The notes under the pieces were generated by a model. The model was not told where the DNA came from. It saw only the letters and a program-made list of their open reading frames with translations, and ran no database searches. Below are positions 39,870 through 48,159 of a stretch of 64,000 nt of DNA, in pieces (positions within the stretch are counted from its first letter, which is position 1; the number at the start of each line of letters is the position of its first letter). This DNA comes from Pseudomonas oryzihabitans NBRC 102199 (lineage in GTDB: Bacteria > Pseudomonadota > Gammaproteobacteria > Pseudomonadales > Pseudomonadaceae), in contig NZ_BBIT01000005.1 in the NCBI RefSeq assembly GCF_000730625.1, positions 682,001 through 746,000 of the forward strand. Direction: 5' to 3'. The translations under genes were made by a program, and so were the position numbers.

Positions 39870-39885
39870 ATACTACATATGGTGT
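39870..39885 (-). promoter_or_regulatory. NrdR-like box upstream of nrdH
   Basis: ATACTACATATGGTGT matches 13 of 16 positions of the NrdR consensus ACACTATATATAGTGT. A weaker candidate (ACACCACAACAAGTGG, 39898-39913) lies 28 bp away centre to centre, not the usual 31-32. Confidence 0.6.
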
Positions 39886-40213
39886 TTTTGAATTTCTACA
39901 CCACAACAAGTGGGGATTTTGATCTGGGTCATGGCTCTGCTCTATCACGCCTGGATGACGATTTCAGTCAGGCCATGGCCGCTGAACCAGGTAGTCCCTC
40001 CGCCCCTGGGGCTACCTGCGGACTTCCCCCTGCAGACCGCAAGACGCTGTGGCTGCGGCAGGGGCGTCTGGCCAGAGGGTGGATTTCTTTCCTGTCTGCC
40101 AAGGAGAGCGCCTTTTTGTAGTGCGAAAGTCGCCCTGACTACGCTCGCGACTCCCATTCGTCGTCGAACCGCCGCATAATCGGCCTTTCGCTTGCGCCCG
40201 AGTCCGTTCACGC
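39886..40213. other. Gap between nrdH and epd with no recognised gene
   Basis: About 330 bp between divergent genes. No ORF with a ribosome site, tRNA or known repeat was found. It holds short palindromic pieces (GTAGTCCCTCCGCCCCTGGGGCTAC near 39992) and must hold the epd promoter and part of that for nrdH. I could not assign them. Confidence 0.5.
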
Positions 40214-41257
40214 ATGAGTTCCGCTCGCTATCGCCTCGCTCTCAACGGCTACGGTCGCATCGGTCGTTGCGTGTTGCGTGCCCTGCACGAGCGCGGTGCG
40301 GCGAGCGAGCTCGCCATCGTCGCCCTCAACGATCTGGCCGACCGGCCCAGTCTCGAATACCTGACCCGCTTCGACTCCACCCATGGCCGCTTTCCCGGGC
40401 GGGTGGCGCTGGACGGCGAACGCCTGCGCATCGGCGACCAGGCCCTGGAGATCCGCCGCGAGGCGGAGCCCGAGCGGGTGGACTGGCGCGCACTGGACGT
40501 CGATCTGGTGCTGGAATGCTCCGGCGCCTTCAGTACCCGTGCCGAGGCCGGACGCTTTCTCGCCGCCGGCGCGCCGCGGGTGCTGTTCTCCCAGCCCATG
40601 GTCAGCGAGACCGACGTCGACGCCACCGTGGTCTATGGCGTCAACCAGCAGGCCCTGCGCGGTGACGAGACGCTGGTCTCGAATGCGTCCTGCACCACCA
40701 ATTGCAGCGTCCCGGTGCTGAAACTTTTGCACGAGACCCTGGGTCTGGAGTACGTCTCCATCACCACGATCCACTCGGCCATGAACGACCAGCCCGTGAT
40801 CGACGCCTACCATGCCGAAGATCTGCGGCGGACGCGGTCGGCGTTCCAGTCGATCATCCCGGTGGCGACCGGCCTGGCGCGCGGCATCGAACGCCTGCTG
40901 CCCGAGCTCGGCGGGCGCATCCAGGCCCGCGCCGTGCGCGTACCCACGGTCAACGTCTCCTGCCTGGACATCACCTGCATCGTCGGCCGCGACACCACCG
41001 CGCCGGCGCTCAACACCCTGTTGCGTGACGCCGCCCAGAGCGGTCCCCTGGCCGGGCTGATCGACTACACCGAGTTGCCCCACGCCTCCTGCGATTTCAA
41101 CCACGATCCCCATTCCGCCATCGTCGATGGCAGCCAGACCCGCGTTTCCGGCCCCCGGCTGGTCAATCTGCTGGTGTGGTTCGACAACGAATGGGGCTTC
41201 GCCAACCGCATGCTCGACGTCGCCGGCCATTGGCTGCGCATCGCCAAGCCCACCTGA
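40214..41257 (+). CDS. epd: D-erythrose-4-phosphate dehydrogenase
   Basis: A 347-residue GAPDH-fold enzyme: NAD-binding LALNGYGRIGRCVLRAL, catalytic cysteine in NASCTTNCSVPVLK, substrate-binding THSAMNDQP-like stretch, and C-terminal WFDNEWGFANRML. Sequence features (the QPVIDAYH stretch in place of the GAPDH S-loop) and the position directly before pgk point to Epd, which makes 4-phosphoerythronate for pyridoxal phosphate synthesis, rather than glycolytic GAPDH. The gap to pgk is 27 bp, so they are likely co-transcribed, as in P. aeruginosa. Its ribosome site is weak. Confidence 0.9.
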   Translation: MSSARYRLALNGYGRIGRCVLRALHERGAASELAIVALNDLADRPSLEYLTRFDSTHGRFPGRVALDGERLRIGDQALEIRREAEPERVDWRALDVDLVLECSGAFSTRAEAGRFLAAGAPRVLFSQPMVSETDVDATVVYGVNQQALRGDETLVSNASCTTNCSVPVLKLLHETLGLEYVSITTIHSAMNDQPVIDAYHAEDLRRTRSAFQSIIPVATGLARGIERLLPELGGRIQARAVRVPTVNVSCLDITCIVGRDTTAPALNTLLRDAAQSGPLAGLIDYTELPHASCDFNHDPHSAIVDGSQTRVSGPRLVNLLVWFDNEWGFANRMLDVAGHWLRIAKPT

Positions 41258-41284
41258 AACAAGCACAACTAAGGGATTGCCTGT

Positions 41285-42448
41285 ATGTCCGTGTTGAAAA
41301 TGAGCGACCTCGATCTGAAGGGTAAGCGCGTCCTGATTCGCGAAGACCTCAACGTTCCGGTGAAGGAAGGCCAGATCAAGAGCGATGCCCGCCTGGTCGC
41401 CGCCCTGCCGACCCTCAAGCTGGCCCTGGAAAAGGGTGCTGCGGTGATCGTCTGCTCGCACCTGGGTCGTCCCACCGAGGGCGAGTTCAGCGAGGAAAAC
41501 AGCCTGGCCCCGGTCGCGGCCTACCTGAGCAAGGCCCTGGGCCGCGAGGTGCCCCTGGTGAAGGACTACCTGGACGGCGTCCAGGTCGAGCCGGGTCAGC
41601 TGGTGCTGCTGGAGAACGTGCGCTTCAACGCGGGCGAGAAAAAGAACGCCGATGAGCTGGCGAAGAAATACGCCGCCCTGTGCGACATCTTCGTCATGGA
41701 CGCCTTCGGCACCGCCCACCGCGCCGAGGGTTCGACCCATGGCGTGGCCAAGTTCGCCAAGGTCGCGGCGGCCGGTCCGCTGCTGGCCGCCGAGCTGGAT
41801 GCCCTGGGCAAGGCGCTGGGCAATCCCGCCCGCCCGATGGCCGCCATCGTCGCCGGCTCCAAGGTCTCCACCAAGCTGGACGTGCTCAACTCCCTGGCGC
41901 AGATCTGCGACCAGCTGATCGTCGGCGGCGGCATCGCCAACACCTTCCTCGCCGCGGCCGGCTACAAGGTTGGCAAGTCGCTGTACGAAGCCGATCTGGT
42001 GGACACCGCCAAGGCCATCGCCGCCAAGGTCAGCGTGCCGCTGCCGGTGGACGTGGTGGTCGCCAAGGAATTCGCCGAGACCGCCCAGGCCACTACCAAG
42101 TCGATCAACGACGTGGCCGACGACGACATGATCCTCGACATCGGCCCGGTCAGCGCCCAGCAATTCGCCGACCTGCTCAAGTCGGCCAAGACCATCCTCT
42201 GGAACGGTCCGGTGGGCGTCTTCGAATTCGACCAGTTCGGCGAAGGCACCCGCACCCTGGCCCAGGCCATCGCCGACAGCGACGCCTTCTCCATCGCCGG
42301 GGGTGGCGACACCCTGGCCGCCATCGACAAGTACGGCATCGGCGAGAAGGTTTCCTATATCTCCACCGGTGGCGGCGCCTTCCTCGAATTCGTCGAGGGC
42401 AAGGTCCTGCCGGCCGTCGAAGTCCTCCAGCAACGCGCCCAGGAGTAA
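41285..42448 (+). CDS. pgk: Phosphoglycerate kinase
   Basis: A 387-residue monomeric kinase interconverting 1,3-bisphosphoglycerate and 3-phosphoglycerate. It has the N-domain motif [24 protein letters not shown], the hinge region and the C-domain nucleotide site [28 protein letters not shown] and [12 protein letters not shown], with a closing [17 protein letters not shown] lies before the ATG. It sits between epd and two small lipoprotein genes, followed by fba. Confidence 0.97.
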   Translation: MSVLKMSDLDLKGKRVLIREDLNVPVKEGQIKSDARLVAALPTLKLALEKGAAVIVCSHLGRPTEGEFSEENSLAPVAAYLSKALGREVPLVKDYLDGVQVEPGQLVLLENVRFNAGEKKNADELAKKYAALCDIFVMDAFGTAHRAEGSTHGVAKFAKVAAAGPLLAAELDALGKALGNPARPMAAIVAGSKVSTKLDVLNSLAQICDQLIVGGGIANTFLAAAGYKVGKSLYEADLVDTAKAIAAKVSVPLPVDVVVAKEFAETAQATTKSINDVADDDMILDIGPVSAQQFADLLKSAKTILWNGPVGVFEFDQFGEGTRTLAQAIADSDAFSIAGGGDTLAAIDKYGIGEKVSYISTGGGAFLEFVEGKVLPAVEVLQQRAQE

Positions 42449-42453
42449 TCGCC

Positions 42454-42645
42454 ATGCGTACGCCGCTGCTCGTCTGTTCCGCTGTCCTGATGCTGGCCGG
42501 TTGCGCCGGTGGCAATGCCGACAAGGCCTGCGCGGTGTTCGCGCCGCCACCGGCGGCAGCCGCCACGCCCACGGCGCAGAATGGCGAGCGGGTCGATACG
42601 CTCAATGGCAACGCCAGCCGTCCTGCCAGCGGTTGCGCCCAGTGA
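42454..42645 (+). CDS. Small lipoprotein, unknown function
   Basis: A 63-residue product with AGGAG 8 nt before the ATG, only 5 bp after the pgk stop. The N-terminus MRTPLLVCSAVLMLAGCAGG has a typical lipobox (LAGC), so a lipidated 45-residue mature peptide rich in alanine and proline is expected. Position +2 is Ala, which predicts the outer membrane. Its stop overlaps the GTG of the next gene (GTGA). No domain is recognised. It is short, but the strong ribosome site, lipobox and coupling support it. Confidence 0.75.
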   Translation: MRTPLLVCSAVLMLAGCAGGNADKACAVFAPPPAAAATPTAQNGERVDTLNGNASRPASGCAQ

Positions 42646-42971
42646 AGGGGCGCACGCTCGCCCTCGGTCTGCTGGGTCTCGCCGTGCTGACCGGCTGTGC
42701 CGGTCGCGGCGCGCAGCAGACGGGCGGCTGGACCCACTGGGTCTGTGATTCCAAGGCGGCCTTCGACTGGCGCTATGTGGATCGCAGCCAGTCCATCGTC
42801 GACCTCAAGCTGGAAGGCGATGGCCTGATCCGTCATCTCAACCGCGAACCGGCCACCGATGGCCAGTCCTATACCGACGGGCTGGTGGCTTTGCATATCC
42901 GCGGCGACCAGGGACTCGTCTACTGGATCGCCAACAACGACCTCATCGGCCGCGGCTGCCGGACGCCTTGA
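42642..42971 (+). CDS. MliC-like lipoprotein
   Basis: A 109-residue lipoprotein starting at a GTG that overlaps the preceding stop (GTGA). Signal VKGRTLALGLLGLAVLTGC with lipobox LTGC. The mature part has WVCDSKAAFDWRYVD, QSYTDGLVALHIRGDQGLVYW and a final GRGCR, matching the cysteine-framed pattern of membrane-bound c-type lysozyme inhibitors. If so it protects peptidoglycan against host or competitor lysozyme at the outer membrane. The family call is inference from spacing of Cys, Trp and the SYTDG block. Confidence 0.72.
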   Translation: MKGRTLALGLLGLAVLTGCAGRGAQQTGGWTHWVCDSKAAFDWRYVDRSQSIVDLKLEGDGLIRHLNREPATDGQSYTDGLVALHIRGDQGLVYWIANNDLIGRGCRTP

Positions 42972-43089
42972 AGCGGCGAATGTCAGCTGAACCGATTAAT
43001 CCAGGGCGGCCAGGGGTCGGCCGCTTGAACCCTGCCAGCCGCTCATGCAGGCTGGCGCCACCACCGCCTTTGTAGGGAGATAATCACCA

Positions 43090-44154
43090 ATGGCACTCGT
43101 CAGCATGCGTCAGCTGCTGGATCACGCCGCCGAATTCGGCTATGGCGTCCCGGCCTTCAACGTCAACAACCTCGAGCAGATGCGCGCCATCATGGAAGCC
43201 GCCGACAAGACCGATTCGCCGGTCATCGTTCAGGCCTCCGCCGGTGCCCGCAAGTACGCCGGCGCTCCCTTCCTGCGTCACCTGATCCTGGCTGCGGTGG
43301 AAGAATTCCCGCACATCCCGGTGGTCATGCACCAGGACCACGGCACCAGCCCCGACGTCTGCCAGCGCTCCATCCAGCTGGGCTTCTCCTCGGTGATGAT
43401 GGACGGCTCGCTGATGGCCGACGGCAAGACGCCGTCCGACTACGACTACAACGTGCGCGTCACCCAGCAGACCGTGGCCTTCGCCCATGCCTGCGGCGTG
43501 TCCGTGGAAGGCGAGCTGGGCTGCCTGGGCAGCCTGGAAACCGGCATGGCCGGTGAAGAAGACGGCGTGGGCGCCGAAGGCACCCTGGATCACAGCCAGC
43601 TGCTGACCGATCCGGAAGAAGCCGCCCAGTTCGTCAAGGCCACCAAGGTCGACGCCCTGGCCATCGCCATTGGCACCAGCCACGGCGCCTACAAGTTCAC
43701 CAAGCCGCCGACCGGGGACACCCTGTCGATCCAGCGCATCAAGGAAATCCATGCGCGCATCCCGGACACTCATCTGGTCATGCACGGCTCCAGCTCGGTG
43801 CCCCAGGAGTGGCTGAAGATCATCAACGAGTACGGTGGCGACATCAAGGAAACCTACGGCGTGCCGGTCGAAGAGATCGTCGAAGGCATCAAGTACGGGG
43901 TCCGCAAGGTCAACATCGACACCGACCTGCGTCTGGCCTCCACCGGTGCCATCCGCGAGTTCATGGCCAAGAACCGTAGCGAGTTCGACCCGCGCAAGTA
44001 CCTGGCCAAGACCGTCACCGCCATGCGCGACGTCTGCATCGCCCGTTACGAAGCCTTCGGCACCGCTGGCCAGGCCTCCAAGATCAAGCCGATCTCCCTG
44101 GACGCCATGTTCGAGCGCTATGCCCGCGGCGAGCTGGATCCCAAGGTCAACTGA
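43090..44154 (+). CDS. fba: Fructose-bisphosphate aldolase, class II
   Basis: A 354-residue zinc aldolase. Zinc-binding and active-site motifs are [44 protein letters not shown] and the C-terminal [25 protein letters not shown] lies 9 nt before the ATG. It cleaves fructose-1,6-bisphosphate to triose phosphates; in pseudomonads it serves mainly gluconeogenesis. It is 118 bp after the MliC-like gene and ends at a terminator. It may have its own promoter. Confidence 0.97.
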   Translation: MALVSMRQLLDHAAEFGYGVPAFNVNNLEQMRAIMEAADKTDSPVIVQASAGARKYAGAPFLRHLILAAVEEFPHIPVVMHQDHGTSPDVCQRSIQLGFSSVMMDGSLMADGKTPSDYDYNVRVTQQTVAFAHACGVSVEGELGCLGSLETGMAGEEDGVGAEGTLDHSQLLTDPEEAAQFVKATKVDALAIAIGTSHGAYKFTKPPTGDTLSIQRIKEIHARIPDTHLVMHGSSSVPQEWLKIINEYGGDIKETYGVPVEEIVEGIKYGVRKVNIDTDLRLASTGAIREFMAKNRSEFDPRKYLAKTVTAMRDVCIARYEAFGTAGQASKIKPISLDAMFERYARGELDPKVN

Positions 44155-44170
44155 TCCCGCGCTGCAGGAA

Positions 44171-44195
44171 AAGGCCCCGTATGGGGCCTTTTTTT
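44171..44195. terminator. Terminator of fba
   Basis: Stem AAGGCCCC / GGGGCCTT with loop GTAT and a T7 tract on the plus strand. It lies 16 bp after the fba stop and 18 bp before the end of the convergent gene. Confidence 0.9.
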
Positions 44196-44212
44196 ATGAC
44201 CCGCAGTCAGGC

Positions 44213-46423
44213 TCAGGCGCTTTGTTGCAGCGACGCCTGATCGGCTTCGGCGGCCAGGCAGGCGCGGGCGAGGAGCAGCCAGAGACGCTGGTGCAGGGTG
44301 TTGAGCGCAGGCAGCAGCTCGGCGCTGTGGCGATAGACCGCGGAGAGGGAATCCTCGGCGAGATCGAGCCGGGGGCAGTGACGCTGCAGGTAGTCGCCCA
44401 GGCTGACCGTGGCGATGGCGGGAGGCAGGGGCAGGTCGCAGGCCAGCCAGTCCGCGACCCGGCGTCGATAATCCTGCTTGGCGAATTCGCACAGGGCATT
44501 GATCTGACTGGGGCCCTGCGGTCGCCGCTGCAGGGTGCGGTATTCCTTCACCAGCAGGCGCGCCTCGCGCAGGCGCTCCACGTCCGGATAGCGCTCGGCC
44601 AGGGTGAGCAGCAGCCGATAGAGCTCGGCAGCCTGCTCCTGGCCGGGCAGACGCTGGGCCAGGGCCCGTTCGATGCGCTGCCGATAGAGCGGCGCCACGG
44701 CCAGCAACTGCTGGCGCGCGGCGGTCTGCCAGGTATCGATGGCCCGATACTCCTGCAAGTGCTCCTGGTTGAACGCCCCTTCGCCGTGAACGACGTGGGC
44801 CAGTCCATGACTGTGCAGCTCTTCGTAGAAGGCCAGCAGGCAGCGCCGCTGGCTTTGCTTTTCCGCTTCCTGCCAGGCGTCCGCAGTGCCGGCGGCCAGC
44901 AGCAGGATGCGTTCGCGGACAGTGTCTGCCTCAAGGGCGCGGGTGGTCCGCTCCAGCGGCAGGTGCAGGGGTAGCCAGGGGCAATCGGGCCAGGCATGGC
45001 CACTCCAGCGCTGCAGGACCGTGTCACTGTCCTGGACCGGTTCCGGAACCAGCGTGGCCACCGTGGCCGCTGGCTCCGCCTCGGGCTGGCGGCCGGCCAG
45101 GCGATGGACCAGCAGGGTCAGGGCGCGGCCATGCGCATCGGGCTGCTCCAGCAGGGCACTGGCAGGGCGCCGGTCGTCCAGCAGTCCGGGGAGCGGATGC
45201 CGCTCGGCCCAGGCGATCCGCTGCCGATCCGCCGGATGACGACCCCAGTAGCGGCTGCTGGCGGAGGTCGGCGTGGGGGAGAGCGTCTGGCGAGCCAGCA
45301 GGGCCGCGTGCAACTCCAGCAGATTGCCGACCAGGCCCTGGGCCGCGGGTGCCGTCAGGCTGCGCCGTCTGGCTTCACGCCAGGCCTGCTGGGCCAGGCG
45401 CGTCTGGCGCGCCGTCGCGCGAAAGGCCGCGCTGCCGCCCAGCAGGACCTGGTAATGATCGGCGCGGGCTTCCCGGCGCTGGCTGGCGGTGCGGGTGAGG
45501 CGCTGGCCGCTGGCAAAGAGCAGGCGGGCCCAGCCACGGGCGACGCGGGCGAGGAGCCCTCGGGACGCCGCCTGGCCGAGGCGTTCCAGTTGCGCGAGGC
45601 AGGCATTGAGCAGGGCGCCCCCCAGACGATCCAGACCGCTCACCTGGTGCCCCAGCACATGGGCGAGGCTGGCCAGGTACTGATCGCGGGTGAGGGCCGT
45701 CATCAGCGGCAGACCCAGGCGCAGCGTCCGGGTCCTGACCGCGAAGCGGATGTCGACCTCCGCCGTCAGCAGCAGGCGCCGAGGCGGGCAGACCCCCATG
45801 GCCTGGCAGAGCGCTGCGATCAGCGAATGCAGCGCCGGCTCCTGGGCTGGCGTCAGCGGCCGTTCGGCGGCGGCTTCTGTTCCTCGGCCCGGGCGCGGCG
45901 CCAGAAAGCCCAGGGCCAGCCAGGCGCCCAGGCCGGCCAGCGGCAGGGCCAGGCCACAGGCGACGACGATATCCTGGTGCAGCAGAGTGATGAAGGCCGC
46001 CAGGGCACAGATCGCCAGCAGCAATCCGGCCAGGCCCGGCAGCAGATAGAGCAGGCTGAGCGTCAGGCCGAGGAGCACGGCCGCCAGCAGTTGCAGGCGC
46101 TCACCCAGGGAGAAGGCCGGGCGCGGCAGGCCCGCTGCCTGCAACGCGGCCAGACGCGCCTGCAGATCGAGGTCCTGGGCGACGGGGGTGGATTCCTGGC
46201 GTTCGACCAGATGGACATCCAGTCCCGTATCTCGCAGCCGCTCGACCCATTCGTGGGCTTGCGCGCTGGCCAGATCCCGCTTGAGGACACCCCTGGCCGG
46301 GGGCAGCAGGCGCTCCACCTGCTCCGGTGCCAGCCTGAGCTGATAGAGCAGGCTGATCCTCAGGGTGTCGGGGGAGACATCGTCGCGGCAGCTGCCGCTG
46401 AGCAGGAGATCGTAGCGAGCCAT
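44213..46423 (-). CDS. Membrane protein with degenerate M48-type metallopeptidase domain
   Basis: A 736-residue protein starting at ATG 46423 (AAAGGA 7 nt upstream). Residues 1-75 look like a small alpha/beta domain; two or three hydrophobic segments lie at about 110-175. A peptidase-like domain follows, with HVLGH (255-259) where M48 enzymes have HExxH, and a third-ligand motif E318-x-x-x-D322 (EARAD). The two histidines and the downstream Glu are kept but the catalytic Glu is Val, so zinc may bind without proteolysis. The C-terminal 270 residues are helical, partly repeat-like, and unrecognised. No partner gene is evident. Confidence 0.75.
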   Translation of the reverse strand: MARYDLLLSGSCRDDVSPDTLRISLLYQLRLAPEQVERLLPPARGVLKRDLASAQAHEWVERLRDTGLDVHLVERQESTPVAQDLDLQARLAALQAAGLPRPAFSLGERLQLLAAVLLGLTLSLLYLLPGLAGLLLAICALAAFITLLHQDIVVACGLALPLAGLGAWLALGFLAPRPGRGTEAAAERPLTPAQEPALHSLIAALCQAMGVCPPRRLLLTAEVDIRFAVRTRTLRLGLPLMTALTRDQYLASLAHVLGHQVSGLDRLGGALLNACLAQLERLGQAASRGLLARVARGWARLLFASGQRLTRTASQRREARADHYQVLLGGSAAFRATARQTRLAQQAWREARRRSLTAPAAQGLVGNLLELHAALLARQTLSPTPTSASSRYWGRHPADRQRIAWAERHPLPGLLDDRRPASALLEQPDAHGRALTLLVHRLAGRQPEAEPAATVATLVPEPVQDSDTVLQRWSGHAWPDCPWLPLHLPLERTTRALEADTVRERILLLAAGTADAWQEAEKQSQRRCLLAFYEELHSHGLAHVVHGEGAFNQEHLQEYRAIDTWQTAARQQLLAVAPLYRQRIERALAQRLPGQEQAAELYRLLLTLAERYPDVERLREARLLVKEYRTLQRRPQGPSQINALCEFAKQDYRRRVADWLACDLPLPPAIATVSLGDYLQRHCPRLDLAEDSLSAVYRHSAELLPALNTLHQRLWLLLARACLAAEADQASLQQSA

Positions 46424-46574
46424 GGGCAATCCTTTGCGCAGTCGTCCGCCGGGGCGGCAGGTAGAAATCCAGAGCGGCTTTCTACCTCACTGCTGCAATC
46501 GCGTTGCGTGCATGGCTCTCAGTTGCGCGGCCGCGGGCCGCTCTGGCACGCCCTTCTGGCGGATTCGTGACCGA

Positions 46575-47528
46575 TTACCGCTCCGCTGCGGTCAGGACCT
46601 CTTCCATCCAGGCCACCATGGCGGCGCCATCCATGCCCAGGCAGACCGTGACCGGCGGATTGCCGGACCAGCGCCCGTCCAGATAGGCGCGACCCTCGGG
46701 GGCGAAAAAGGTCTGGCCTTCCGCCAGGCCTTCGGTGCCGACGCTGAGGTGACCGCGAGCGGTGTGGAACAGCTCGGGGCGGCGCAGATAGGCGAGGGCG
46801 CAGCTGTCGTGGGGATGGCAGCCGTCGATGTCCTTCACGCTGCGGTAGAAGTCCGCATAGAAGTCATAGCTGCGGGCGAGCACCTCGCCGAGGGCGCCCT
46901 GGCGCGCCGCGATGCGCTGCAGGCGGGGCGGATCGAGCACGGCGCGGTGGGTGGCATCGAGGCCGACCAGGGTCAGCGGCCAGGGAGCGGCGAAGACCCG
47001 CGCCGCGGCATGGGGGTCGGAAAAGATGTTGGCTTCGGCCACCGGCGTGACGTTGCCCGGCTCGACGATGGCGCCGCCCATCACCACCACTTCGCGAACG
47101 CGCTGGGCGACCGTGGGATCCAGCGCCAGGGCGAGGGCCAGGTTGCCCAGCGGCCCGACCGCCACCAGGGTGATCTCGCCCGGTCGCAGGCGGGTCTGCT
47201 CGACGATGAAGCGCGCCGCATCCAGGGCGTGGGGTGTCTGGCTCGGCGCGGGCAGCTGCTGGTTGCCCAGGCCATCCTGGCCATGCACGTGCAGGGCGTG
47301 GTTGCCGGCCGGCTTGACCAGGGGCTCGGCCACCCCAGCCGCGACGGGCGTGTCCCGGCCGGCCAGCTCGGTGAGCAGCAGGGCGTTGCGGGTCGCCGTG
47401 GTGACCGGCACATTGCCGAAGGTGGTGGTCAGCCCAATCACCTCGAAGGCGGGATCGGCAAACAGCAGGGCGATGGCCTGGGCGTCGTCCACGCCAGGAT
47501 CGGTATCGAAGATAATGGGAAGGGACAA
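46575..47528 (-). CDS. Inosine-uridine-preferring nucleoside hydrolase
   Basis: A 317-residue enzyme of the IUNH/Rih family. The calcium-binding aspartate cluster DTDPGVDDAQAI is at the N-terminus, with LVAVGPLGNLALAL, VVMGGAI and the C-terminal HDSCALAYL completing the active site. It splits ribonucleosides to base and ribose. Which base it prefers cannot be read from sequence, so rihA, rihB or rihC is not assigned. It lies 56 bp after yebG on the same strand; no terminator is visible between them, so LexA could also affect it. Confidence 0.92.
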   Translation of the reverse strand: MSLPIIFDTDPGVDDAQAIALLFADPAFEVIGLTTTFGNVPVTTATRNALLLTELAGRDTPVAAGVAEPLVKPAGNHALHVHGQDGLGNQQLPAPSQTPHALDAARFIVEQTRLRPGEITLVAVGPLGNLALALALDPTVAQRVREVVVMGGAIVEPGNVTPVAEANIFSDPHAAARVFAAPWPLTLVGLDATHRAVLDPPRLQRIAARQGALGEVLARSYDFYADFYRSVKDIDGCHPHDSCALAYLRRPELFHTARGHLSVGTEGLAEGQTFFAPEGRAYLDGRWSGNPPVTVCLGMDGAAMVAWMEEVLTAAER

Positions 47529-47584
47529 GAGGCTTTCTCCGGCTCAGATCTCTTCCCAGGCTACCCGAGGGGCAGCGCCCCTTG

Positions 47585-47839
47585 CTAGCTGGGCAGGTCC
47601 AACTCGCCCAGGGCATCCGGCTGGTTGCGAAACGCCCGGGCGAAGACCTCGCGATTGCGGGCCATGAACAGCCCCAGGTCTTCGCACTGCTTCTCGGCAA
47701 GACCGGGTACGGCCTTGTCCAATACGCTGGCGAGCGACTCGGCCAGCTCCAACATCTTGTCGTGACGATCGGCTTCGGCTTTATCCATGAACAGGCGCTC
47801 CGGATCTCGGCTGCTGCGATACAACACTTCGACGGCCAT
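47585..47839 (-). CDS. yebG: SOS-inducible protein YebG
   Basis: An 84-residue protein matching the YebG family (MAVEVLYRSSRDPERLFMDKAEADRHDKMLELAE). It is a small DNA-damage-inducible protein known in E. coli as LexA-controlled, with no defined biochemical role. GAGG lies 6 nt before the ATG. A near-perfect LexA box sits 23 bp upstream of the start, so regulation is seen directly in sequence. Length is slightly below the E. coli protein. Confidence 0.92.
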   Translation of the reverse strand: MAVEVLYRSSRDPERLFMDKAEADRHDKMLELAESLASVLDKAVPGLAEKQCEDLGLFMARNREVFARAFRNQPDALGELDLPS

Positions 47840-47861
47840 GCGTCACCTCGTATTCTGTATC

Positions 47862-47877
47862 TGGTTATATATACAGT
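47862..47877 (-). promoter_or_regulatory. LexA box of yebG
   Basis: Minus-strand CTGTATATATAACCAG matches CTGT-N8-ACAG with one mismatch (CCAG) and keeps the AT-rich centre of strong SOS boxes. Confidence 0.88.
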
Positions 47878-48087
47878 AGTTGGCTTGTCACGGGATTGCA
47901 AGGACTACCGCTCGGCGGTCAGCCTTCGGTCACTCATGGCAATTTGCCAATCGTTCGACATTTCCGCGTGTCTCCAGATTTGCCTCGGGAAACTTAAGCG
48001 CGGAAGCTGGTCTCTGAGTCTGGACCAAACGGGCATCACTGCCCGCCTCTATCCGGATCACCTCCGGCTCACGGAACGAGACCGCCA

Positions 48088-48159
48088 ATGCCTGCCATCT
48101 TTATCCGTCCGCTTATTGCCGCGCTTGGCCCGTCTGGGTCGATCGAGGTGCGGGCGTGA
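48088..48159 (+). CDS. Possible 23-codon leader ORF before the flippase gene
   Basis: ATG CCT GCC ... GCG TGA encodes MPAIFIRPLIAALGPSGSIE and three more residues. Its TGA overlaps the flippase GTG start (GTGA), which would couple translation. The ribosome site (ACGAGA) is weak. It could instead be the remnant C-terminus of a lost upstream gene. Low confidence. Confidence 0.3.
   Translation: MPAIFIRPLIAALGPSGSIEVRA

Noticed and set aside
39898-39913. Second NrdR box
   Set aside because: Only about 10 of 16 positions match and the spacing to the first box is 28 bp rather than 31-32; mentioned only as a weak candidate.
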